Of a DNA stretch of 57,544 nt, positions 23,749-34,768 are shown piece after piece. This DNA comes from Setaria digitata. Taxonomy: Eukaryota > Nematoda > Chromadorea > Rhabditida > Setariidae. Under the pieces are notes generated by a model. The model was not told where the DNA came from. It was given only the letters and a program-made list of their open reading frames with translations, and searched no databases. The DNA is taken from the NCBI GenBank assembly GCA_003640385.1, contig RCAB01000412.1:1-57544 (forward strand). Reading direction: 5' to 3'. Within the stretch, counting starts at the first letter, position 1. Each line of letters starts with the position of its first letter. The position numbers and the translations under genes were made by a program.

Positions 23749-26744
23749 TCATCGATCGGATTGCGTATGTTCGGTTACTGCCTTCTCACTACTACGGTGG
23801 TTGCGAAACCTTGAACGAACATCCGTGTTGGGTGATGATTTCTGCCTATTTATAATTGAGATTTTCTTGGTTTGTCCGATCGAACGTTTTCTTCTATCAT
23901 ATGATGTCGACAGTGTCCTTCTCTAAACACGTCTAGTCATAAACTGCGTTTGTATCTTCGTGGATGTTGTTAAATACGTCTAAGACTATGAACTATGAAT
24001 ATGCCAGTAATGTTAAAGAATCTACCTGCTTGACAAGTGGTGATGACATGCTGGGAGTTGGGCCTGACACATGTTTGACATTTGTGGGACTGTAACCTGT
24101 GTCCTTCTTGCTGCTTTGTGAATGAGCAAAGGTATCGATCATTATAGGTAACTTCTCAGATGGCATAGTACTCATTGTGCGCATCGTTGTCAGATAATTC
24201 GTCTTAGTACAAAGAAATTTAGAAGTGGTGGGGTATTTTTGGCTAAATTTTGATCTCTTTGTAGGTTAAAAACCTTAAGACTGCTCAGAATTTTCAGTGG
24301 AAAGCCTCTACTCCTCTCTTACTAACTGATATTTCCTGTTTTAATGTCCTAGCGGTGATGACCAGATGCATCAGAACTTACAATATCTGCAGGTGTTGTG
24401 AGGTTTGGTGTCATAGGTGAAGGTTTGACGCGAGGCGTTTTTTCAAATGTTCTACAATAACATGATATTAAGGGAGTTTTGTGTTAATATTAAGATTAAT
24501 AATATCAGGTATAGCCTTTTCATTACAAGATACCTTCTACAAATTAAAATCATACAGAGAATAAAATATTTTGTTGAAGAGGTTTTTTTAATGGATAACT
24601 TGAATCACCTTGTAATAGACTGCGTTGGAGACTCCTCACGCATTTTGCTTTTACTCCTTTTACTCGTAATAAATGATGCTGGCGACTGTTGAACATGCAT
24701 TTGTTCTAATTTAACATCAATTTCGACCTAAGCCATGATATTGTTTTGAATTATTTTTTAACTTGGTTCACGAAATGTGCTGTGTAATGTTTAGCTGAAA
24801 TCTCAGTAATTCGTACTGATTATTCTCACTAGTTATATTACAGCTTAATTACCATATAAGCAAGAATGGTAATCGGTGACATTGGTCCTTGTGCAGTAAC
24901 ACGAAGCATCTGTTGCGTTCTGATATCGCCGGCACATTTTTCTAACAAATTTTCTAATCCATTTACTTTCCAGATTTTGTTTTGGATTACTCCATGCACC
25001 AGCCATTTACGTTGCGTCGACTAGAGTTTAAATTTACTGTTATTTACTATTTTGCTACAATTTCCAAGAAATCCACAGAATAATTATGAATATAAAAGTT
25101 ACGTGAAATTAACCTTTATTAGAAAGAGTTCGGAATTCATTAACTTAGTCACTACGAATTTGAAAATTAAGTCAGAATAAGCTCCACAATAAACAAAAAT
25201 TCAGCCAAAAACCTCCTCCAAAATTGTGCGCATTTTGCGGACTAGAAAGTCGCAGAGTCGATCTTGAACATCGTCAGAAAGTTTAGACTGGATGTTTTTA
25301 AATTCTTCAACTTCTCGCAAAGCTTTCTATAATGGCATGAGGACGAAAGTAGCAATTATTCTTCGTAAGAATTTTTTCGTACATTTTGAGAAACATTGTT
25401 TTGGTAGCTTTTATCTGACGACTCCTTCAAATTCACCTCTTTACTGCATGGCAACTTTAGTTGGAAGAGAAGTTTTGACTTTTTTCTTGCCTTCCATAAT
25501 TTAAATATTTTTTGCATTAAATAAATTATGCTTATTTTCCAAGTCACCGTGCATTTTGTTTCTATGCTAATTTTAGAAATGAAAAGTATGCTGTGCTATT
25601 GCATACCTGGAGTAAAGTGATGAATTCAAATCCACGTGTTGTGTAGTCAATATCCAACGTGAAACGAATAGTTTTTATGTGAGCTGAAGTGATCTGTTTT
25701 GGACGTGAATCAGTCTGCTCTCTGCAAGTTCAGTAGCTAAATTACATGTAATTTGTTGAAATTAAAAGAAAAAATCCACGAACAAAACAGCCTTTTTCCT
25801 TCGCACCATAACTTTGACACCACCAGCACTTGGTGTAGTTACGGAACCAACATCAATTTCTGCTGTCCGATCAGCTGATTGTACGATTCGAAGCTTAAAA
25901 ACTCTAGATATGCGGTTAATTCTCACGTCACTTTCCCTTCTCAAATTAACTGTGTCATTGCAGGCATGCTATACCAAAACATTGTAATAGTATATCAAAG
26001 ACTTTCCTTTAATTTTGTATGCTCTACACCCTTCCGTTTCCCTATTTAAATCACAATAATAATTAGTAATTTTTGCAAATTTTCAGCTCGATTTATACTT
26101 CTTCGTTGTTTTTACCCATAATAGCTCCTTCATGTTCCATTTTCTCCTCTTCTGGAATGTCTTCGAAGTCTTCGCGCCCATAAAATGTCTAAAAAATTGC
26201 CACTAATATAATTTTATTGGTAACATTAGTAATGATAGCTGAAAGGAAGCTAATGGGATTGGACTGATTGATCAAGAAGCCTGAAGTTTACATCGATCCA
26301 AACCACAGATCAAAATTCTTTAGTAATCTATTCCTGAAGCAGTGCAGTGTGAACGATAACTGAGCAAACTTGACTGTTGTAATTCAGTTTTAACGAAAAT
26401 ATTCGTTACTTATATCAATAGTAGAATTACGTTACTAGTGACTTTTGGAGGAAGTTCATATTTCAGTAGTTATTCCCATCTTTTGCTCCACTTCACACTT
26501 AACCAATATGTTCAGGTCATTACTATGTGAATGTTCAGTAGCGAATTGCTCAAATTCCAATTTCATTTTGTTGCGAAGTCATGTTTTCTTTCGTCAGATA
26601 TCTATTGAAGACCTTTTTTCGTTGAGTCTCTCGAGCGATATAAGCGATCACAACGATAATAAATTCCAGTAAAGCTATCAGGAAGGCAATCAATTGAGGT
26701 GTATATGCTGGAAGGCTGGCAACTACACATTGACACTTTCCCAT
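23749..26744 (-). CDS. Unrecognised single-pass membrane protein with basic Ser/Thr-rich tail
   Basis: Ten exons with proper GT-AG borders keep one frame: 26613-26744, 26099-26188, 25780-25968, 25607-25717, 25213-25326, 24853-25020, 24609-24727, 24382-24451, 24026-24202 and 23749-23922, giving 447 residues. Residues 14-36 form one transmembrane helix (LIAFLIALLEFIIVVIAYIA) followed by positive residues, consistent with a short N-terminal tail and a large cytoplasmic part. An acidic patch (EDFEDIPEEEK) follows, then a mixed, probably folded region to about residue 270 with a charged helix (ALREVEEFKN). The last 175 residues are disordered-looking and rich in Ser, Thr, Pro, Lys and Arg. I do not recognise the family. 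The exact first exon is least certain, since an overlapping frame competes there. It follows ORC2 on the same strand at 1.4 kb. Confidence 0.7.
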
Positions 26745-28146
26745 AATGAATGAAACGATCTGTGTATGGAGAATTCCAGGATATTATCCGAATATACGAA
26801 GCTGTAGCAGTAATGACACTTCGATGAACCGACCGATTCAGATAGTCAAATAAACAAAATAGATTTGTTGCGGTCATTTCGCAATGCTATATCGAAACTG
26901 ATCATTTTTTTCTTTCAAATCTGATTGAAATCTGCTGAGGAACTGCTACTTGATGTCTCCTTTACAATGCGTCCGAAATCCGAAAAATTTCACTTTCTTG
27001 CTGGATTACTTTTTTCTAAGTGGTTGCCTTGACACTTCTGCTACATCTGAAGAAAAAACGCTTCTCTTGAACGAAGGCTAAATTGTCAATCACATTCCAT
27101 GAAGAATAATTTAATTTTAGATTGGGTTCAGGAACACCCAAGGATATTTTAGGAAGATTTGGGGGACCAAATAGACACGGAAATTACCTAGAAATTTCGG
27201 CCCTAGCATTACAGCAGTGCATTAAAAATTTTAGTGTGATGAAAAGCTTCAAGCACAATTATGAATAATTGAATTTACACCAATTATCTTAGGTAAGGAT
27301 GAGACATCTTGTCTGCTTTGTAGAAGACGACAAATTTTGAAGTCATGAAATCCGTCATAATAGAAATGAATAGTTGAAATGGAACCATATCATCTTTATC
27401 AATATGAAAAACAGTCGGTATAGTGATAGAATGAGGATCCGACATAATGAGCAACAATATTGAAAAAAAAAGCAACAATGCAAAAGAATGTTCTAAAAAC
27501 TTGCTTTCATTCTGAAATTTACCCGTGTACAAAATTGATAATAATGATAACAACAACAAATCAAAGAAAATTAAGAGAGGTTTAAAAACAGTCTTCTTAA
27601 TGGAGTTTAGCATTTTTGGTTAAATGGTGTAAACCCACCGATCTCCATAACTACAGTAAACAATATTCGTGAACAAGGATTCAAATTTAGCTATCGCTTT
27701 TTAATACCTAGCACATAATTCCACATCAGTACCAATTATAAATTTGTAAAATCAATCTGAGGACAAAATGTGAAGCTTTCTCAGAGTATTAAAAATGCTC
27801 GCCCTTTTTTAATAGAAAAGTGGAAATATTTTCACCCTCATTCTAGACTTCTAGTTCTGAAAGATGCAAGTTAAGATTAGTAGAGGTAGATATATTGTTG
27901 AGATCGACGAAAATGTCACTCATTTTCTTTCATAACTTCTTCGTAAATCACAAAGACTTGTTCTTTATATACTTGTCAGTATCATTGGATTTATCCTCAG
28001 CATTTCTGCTACTCCTTTTCGGCAAGTTATTTATAATTTTGAAATAAATTCCCCAAAAAACTAGTGCAAAGAATTGCATAAAAGAAACTCGAAAAGAATT
28101 CTGTATGGATTTGTCAATTAGCCACGAATGGAAAGAGATCAACATA
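26745..28146. other. Spacer between ORC2 and the membrane protein gene
   Basis: These 1.4 kb hold no confident gene. A 109-codon open frame at 27284-27613 (-) is hydrophobic in its first half and ends in a more protein-like stretch (HIDKDDMVPFQLF), but no splice or family evidence supports it. Confidence 0.4.
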
Positions 28147-31100
28147 TCAATCACTATCGTCATCATCCAAAATCAATCCTTTTTCCCTCATAAATTCTAC
28201 CATCGTCTGGAAATAATGAATAAACAAAGTCAAATATTAAAAAAATTATGTGCTTTTTCAAATTTATTTTGGACAACTGAATTACTGTGGAAAAAACTGG
28301 ATCAATCAAACAAACAAATTTTGCAAATGACTACACAGTAATTTAATTAGACCTCGGAAAAAATTATCATTTTACTATCTCCTTTGACAAAACAGTTGTA
28401 ACACTACGCTAATCAACCGCTAATCAACCTTTGCAGGTCGGTGTAGTGATCTTTTCAACTTTTTTTATAGTNATTAGCAATCGAACCGTTTTATTAATTC
28501 GCTAATCAACCTTTGCAGGTCGGTGTAGTGATCTTTTCAACTTTTTTTATAGTTTTAAATTAAGTAAAAGTGCAAATCACCTTCTCGTCTACAGAAATCG
28601 ATATGTATTCATTGCCATCGTTATGACGTCTACGTATAATAAGACGATGATCATCATATTCATTAAGTTGTTGCCGTAATGCTGCATCCGTTGAAACAAG
28701 AAATTCGTCCCTGAAATTTAAGCAAGCATGTAAAACCACAAATTAAAAAAGCTGCAGTCACCATTCCATTCCGAATAATTAAAACATGTTGCCTTTCTTA
28801 TTTTCTTAACATAAATTTACTTTTTTGGTTGTGGAAAACAGAAGTCACCTGGCTAAACGAAAGAGCTCAAAAAACTCCAGTGGTTTTCTTCTGCGATAAT
28901 AATAATTGGTGATAAGACGAAGAAGAGAACGGGAATTACTGGTCAAGGACATCCAAACTACATCCAATGATGCAAATGTATGTATATATCCTGAACCTTT
29001 CGGATTCAGTCCAAGAAGTTTAGAATATCCAGCATAAACTTCAGCTTTATAGGCTTGCATCGTATTTACATTGATGAACAGAAAGTTGAATGCATTTAGC
29101 AATTTCTGAAAAATATAAACAAAATCTTTTTTTCTGTCTCTAAAGCCGGTATGCATTTCGAAAGAAATAATCACACAACCAGAAAAACTAATTCCTATTA
29201 ACTGTAGCAATCTTCTTCAGCTGATACTTGTAAGCTAATATTCACTATACTGGTTGTATAGAGGGAAGTTACACATTACTCAAACAATTCAAGTTAATAA
29301 ATGCAATCTTCTGTATGTAACGACACTGTAACACGGTCACGTTTATTAACTCGGAATGTTTGAACAAACATAACTTTCATTTGAAACTTTCCCAGACGAT
29401 CAATTCTTCAATTTAACAAATGTCAACAAAAAAAAATCAGTGATTATTTAAAGGTAAACCACGGCTCAAAATAGCAGTGGTAAATATTAAGAACTCATAA
29501 AGTAACATTTAAGCAAAAAAGTCTGTCAGGAATTTTTCCTTCTCAAAAATTATGGCAGATCAACGCCGTGATTTCATGTTCAAAAACTTTCCTTTGTAGT
29601 AATTACGAAGTGATACTAACGACTACTTATTTTATTTATACTAATGATACCGTTATTCTTCGTGATCATTACTCTAGGAATGATTTTTTTTTCAAACTTT
29701 TTATTAGTAATGAAAATCCAGAAGCGAGCTAGCAACTTTATCCTTTTTTAAAAACTTTAAAAATGAGAGTAAGTTTTTGAGGGAAAAAAGATACAAGGAA
29801 ACTTCATTTCAATAAATAAACAAGTGCAGATTACTACCAGAAAAATGAATATCGCAGGAAAGAGAAATTAAGAATAACTGAAATAAAAGAAAAAAAATTT
29901 TCCAAAAGTGATAAAGAGCCAAACCTGCGTCCATAATAAGCTTTTATTGATGTGATCAACGGTAGCAATGATATGTGTATGTTTAGCTTTCGCAAACTCG
30001 GCTAGAGCCCACTGTTCAAGCGTTGCCCTGAAATGTGATTAAACTTAAAAAGGGCTAGACAAGAGAAATTTTGGAAATTATCATAACAACTTGATATAGA
30101 CATTTCATAAGCAGTTATTTACATTTACTAACTTTTTATACTCCAGTAGTAGTAACGCTTAGCTGTTAAAAACTCATTTAAGTAATCCGAAGTCATATCA
30201 ATACGACCACGAAAATTGATTTTGAACGACATTATACAAACGATGAAGTAATGCCTCAGATCAATGATCAAATCATAAATTCCAATCAAGCTGGATATCA
30301 TACTAGAGAAAGAATCTTGTCGAATATTATTCTACTGCAGTATATAACGCATTATCTGTGAAACAAATTTTTAATATTATTGTTAGTGCTATATAATACT
30401 CCATTATCAACAGCATAAAATCTTATCTAACCAAATCTTAGGATACCGTTTCCGAAATATCGGCACAATTCGAATGCTCTCATTCATTAACGGGACTGGA
30501 TTTATCAATAAACAAACCTCAATCCTGGTCCATCAATATTATGCAACACAAGAACAACATCCTCTTTCCTGCTATCAATTGCACGGCCAACAGCACTTGC
30601 GTATTCCAACTGATTTTTACTCATAACAACTACTTTCAAAGAGAGATTTTTCTCCAAACACTAAAAAAATATTTTCAGAAAGTATTGTTTTTTCAGTGAA
30701 TTGTCTTTTACAAGAAATTTAGAAGAAAGGAATTAAAATAATTTGAAACTAATAAAGTTTTACCCATCATGGGAATCATAATAATATAGTGAAGCATACT
30801 ACCGGACTATCTAATGTAACTACTGTTAAAATTATATTTGCCTCTGAATTACTCCTTTTCAATTAATCAGAAGAATTAAAATAATTCATTATTTAAGATA
30901 ATTATAAAGATATGATTTAAGGAATACTTTTAATAACTGCTCACCTGAAATATAACATGTGAGTTAACTGTTGGTTGAAAACCATCAACAACAACATGAG
31001 TGTAATCTCGTAATTTCTTTTCACAAAAACTTTGCAGAAGTCTTCGCTTAGAACCTAGTCCAAAGATCTGAAAATAAAGGTGGCTTATTAAATTATTACA

Positions 31101-32616
31101 AATGTTTGTTACGATGGTTTATAACAGAAAAAAGCGACCCATCCTAGTTTCTGCTACCAGTCAAGATGTCAATGAACTATTATTATCGCCATAACAACAA
31201 TCAAGCAAAACTTAAACATTTTCATGCTATGGATTGAAAATTAAACAAAATAAACATGTACTGGAATGACTTGAACTTACAACGAGATTAAAACCAGTCG
31301 CTAAATAAGTTAACCATCGAGGAAATAAATGTTGTGCGTTAGTAAATTCTCGAATAACACCACGAGGAAGATAATCATCACATTTCTACAAAAATTTGCT
31401 CATTAACAATTTCTGACAAAAACCTTTTTTTTTCAAAAAAAAAAAAAATCGTACAGTTTGAAGAAACAACCACTAATTTTAGCAAAAATTCTGCCAAAAA
31501 ATTTTTAGAAATATAGAAAAAAAAAAAACAAAAACAAAAACAAAAATTAGAGCACCTACTTGAAACCAATCCGAGAGAAGGCGAAAATCGCATTCAACCG
31601 TATCACAACCACCATCGTCCCTCTCATTTTCTTCACCCTGTTTTCGTCTACAAAAAAAAAATACTTTGGACTATAGCTCAGAGTAACATAGTTACAAAAA
31701 ATAGAAGATCACAGCTGATGAGTTTAAAAAAAGAAATTAAATTTCTCATATTTTAGGAATGGTAAATGAATGAAGGAATACTTTTATTCCATGTTCTTCG
31801 AGGAACAGCTCAAATTGAAAGTGGTATATGTCATTCGGTAGGGATATTGAAAATTAAAATGATTAAAGAAGCCGGAAAATTTTTTAACATGGAATGTGCA
31901 ACGCAACGTATCTTCACCTTATCCTTCCTTATGAGTATTCCTTCTAATGATCAAATGACTTCAATCTCTCTTTATCTAGTAGCAGTTAAGGAAACCACAG
32001 ACTGTTTACACAGAAGCACTAGAGAACTTAAAAATTACTTTTTCTTCCGTGCAAGATCACTCCCATGGCAGGTTTTTAATCGTCCCTGATTGAAGTAATT
32101 ATCGATAGTTGTTCGATGCCTAAACATTCCATCGATTTCATCTTCATATTCTGATAAACTTTGGTTTTGTCCTTCCTCTTCCGTTAACTCTTCATCAGCT
32201 TCTTTTCCCTCTTCTTCTTCCAATATCGATGCCTCCTTTACCGTTGATGCATTACTTCGTTTCTTGAGATTTTTCTTCTTCTAAACGATAGCTTTAAAAG
32301 CTTCCATACATTTTTAATTAATAAATAATATCAAAGATTTTTATATCCTAATGACAGTTTCGTTTAATGCAAAGATTCCGTTCTCTCACTTCCCGTACTT
32401 CCATTTCCCAGAAATCTGCTGCATTCATACGTATAAGAATATGCATATTTTTTAAATTTGTCTGTATGAAAATTAAAGAAGAACATGAGCAAATTGCCAC
32501 AGAAGCAAGGAGATAAAGGACTGAAATAATGCATGAGAAATAGTACTAGAAGAAAGAAAGATTATCACAATCGTAACCAACAGAAGAAAGAACTTGCAAA
32601 AGTCTCTTCAAACGCT

Positions 32617-32683
<67 letters not shown>

Positions 32684-33503
32684 AGCCACTACTCACACTT
32701 GTTAATTCGTATATTTGTATACAAAGCAGGATTTATTTACAGTGGTAAATTTCAACACAACTGCGAAAATGACAACATTCTCCAAATGTTCACATTACTA
32801 AGAAGTTTAATTTACCGGTACTTGCATAAGCTGAAGATTGATGCAATCTAAAAACTATGAATACTATTTGTGAACACCGTGTACGCATTCCAGAACATGA
32901 ATACTCTGGACAGAAAGGAAGAACAGTGTGGATTGGAGACCCAAATGTACGCATATTTATCATGATATCAATCATTTCACTAATAATAAATCACTGTCTG
33001 TAAATGCCTATATCGTGATACATCCTCAGAATTCAATAAAAAAAGAATTCGATTGCACAAAGTTTTTTCCGTTTCTTTCAGTTTGCTTAGATTTAATTCT
33101 CCTATTTTTCCAGTCTGGTTTTGAGACTAATTATTCCAATGCAAAAGAAGTGATATTAATACCGCTTATCAAATGGATCATTTTTAATGGTGGCAATGCG
33201 TTGCTAGTATGAAAAATCCTTTTTATACTAGAACGATAACAGGATGAATATTCAAAAATTTTCTGGTTCCATCTCTATTACTCAAATCAACAATATGATC
33301 TAAGCAGAATCAACGACTCAAAGAATATTCTGATGTAATGGGTGGCAATTAATTTCTTCCCTCTAGGAAAATAGTTGATATTTTTTGACTGACAGAAATC
33401 TGATAATACATACCTTCGCTTTCCTGGTTCGTCTACCTGGCATCTCGGTTGATGATAATCGACCACTAGCACCAGGACGAGAACTTCGATGCAGCGAAGG
33501 CAT
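28147..33503 (-). CDS. ORC2: Origin recognition complex subunit 2
   Basis: ORC2 is a core subunit of the complex that marks replication origins and loads MCM with CDC6 and CDT1 in the nucleus. Ten exons join in phase: 33414-33503, 32039-32280, 31560-31647, 31281-31385, 30945-31067, 30518-30660, 29925-30027, 28849-29105, 28581-28710 and 28147-28206, giving 446 residues. The N-terminus is basic, then acidic (EEEEGKEADEELTEEEG), as in the family's disordered tail. The AAA-like domain shows FGLGSKRRLLQSFC, YTHVVVDGFQP, VLVLHNIDGPGLR and HIIATVDHIN; the winged-helix part includes SLLRLI and LRQQLNEYDDHRLI. It is shorter than human ORC2 (577) through its N-terminal half. The 1.1-kb first intron contains the second tRNA-Asn, and the last intron the N at 28472. 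Confidence 0.96.
28418..28553. repeat. 54-bp direct duplication around a single N
   Basis: Bases 28418-28471 and 28500-28553 are identical over 54 positions and flank the N at 28472 plus 27 bases. Both copies lie in the last intron of ORC2, so the coding model is unaffected. This is probably an assembly artefact. Confidence 0.9.
32613..32686 (-). tRNA. tRNA-Asn (anticodon GTT), second copy
   Basis: This 74-base intronless tRNA is identical to the one at 14560-14633; the anticodon complement is at 32650-32652. It lies in the first intron of ORC2, on the same strand as the host gene. The flanks of the two copies differ, so the copy is not part of a longer recent duplication. A spurious open frame across it (32594-32851) is rejected. 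Confidence 0.97.
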
Positions 33504-33720
33504 CTTATGTAAATTCGTAACTTTTATGCAGCTGAAAAGCGAAGTGAATTTGAATGCCAACCAAATTTACATATTTCATACAACATTATCAAATGACACT
33601 CTTCAGTTCATCTCTTTTAAGGAAAAGATACTTGGACAAACAGACCCCAAGCAACTATACTCAAAATGGTTTAGCATTAGCCTTTTTTTTTTAGCTCACA
33701 AACAACCGCTGCAAAAATAA

Positions 33721-34730
33721 CTATTTTCGAGTCAGTTGAAGATGAAATCTCCCAAATAAGTTCTGGATGAATCGAGTGCCATCCGGAGTTTCCATAATTT
33801 TATTAAGAAAGATAAATCCGTGACCACTTATTCGTACACTTTCCTGATTTGTGAAAGAAAATAAAAAACAGGAAGCAGTGAAATCGAAGCATTTATATTT
33901 ACGTGAAATTAAAACAGTTAAACAGACAACTCAATACAAAAATAAAGATATTTATCACTCTTACACAATACAATTAAATCTTTCGAATCATCTTATAAAA
34001 CTACTCACCAAAGATATTTCAATAATTATAACTCTTTGAAATTTACCGCAAGCTAATTCGCAAAAACGATGCAATGTAAATGGATCACTGCTAAATATGA
34101 GCAACCTCAAACGGGCTGAACGGAGCTTGGCTCAAAAGAGGGTGAGTGTAAAACAGATGTCCATGCATGAATGAAATGCGGTGATGATAATATCACTACC
34201 AAATCATATCACTAGAGCCTGAATAATTTCTTTGAAAAATTGCGTATATTCAAAGCGAATATAGAGCACGCAAAGCGCAAAAATGATATCCATTAAAACT
34301 GGAAAAAAAAAAAAAAAAAATTGAACCAGCCAGTTTGAAGCGTATACTTTTTCAACAATGAACAATGAAAGAACAGATACAAACAATTTACGGGGTGTTT
34401 ATAGTGAATCCAAATTCCATGACCAATACATTAAAATGAATGAACACAGAATACTAGAGCACTACTTCTGTTAAGATCTTTTCTTACAATCTGAACTAGA
34501 CGAGGACATAACGTTTCTCTCTCTCTATCACCCAAAGATTTAAGCTTCTTACCCTGTTTAGGGTTCCTTCGGGATCAGGCGAGAACAAGAACCAAATATT
34601 TTTGTCTAACTCTAATGCTACACAATTACCAAAAACATTTGTCTGGAAAAAGATAATAAAAAGCAAAAATAACCCATCACCATAAGTGCATATGTACCTG
34701 TCGTGTGCATATGAATAATTTCAGCGTCAT
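33721..34730 (-). CDS. Unrecognised 112-residue protein between coatomer zeta and ORC2
   Basis: Four exons join in phase 0: 34698-34730, 34553-34642, 34033-34125 and 33721-33843. The ATG at 34730 begins only 38 bp after the coatomer zeta stop codon, and the ORC2 start lies 217 bp beyond its own stop. No transmembrane segment is evident. Short landmarks are FGNCVALELDKNIWFLF with SPDPEGTLNR in exon 2, an arginine-rich helix-like opening (RSARLRLLIF) in exon 3, and ISGHGFIFLNKIME near the C-terminus. I do not recognise it. The third exon could end at an earlier donor, but only the GTTATA donor at 34032 keeps the last exon in frame. It is likely co-transcribed with its neighbours. Confidence 0.65.
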
Positions 34731-34768
34731 CAGTAATTATACAGTTCAAAAATCGTTTCCCTCGCTTA

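Noticed and set aside
27284..27613. 109-codon hydrophobic frame on the - strand
   Set aside because: The hydrophobic part reads through T-rich sequence and no neighbouring exon joins it in phase.
32594..32851. Open frame resembling a protein with PPTFRLTAERANRLRHGS
   Set aside because: The recognisable peptide is a translation of the tRNA-Asn gene at 32613-32686; this is a well-known false protein in annotations.
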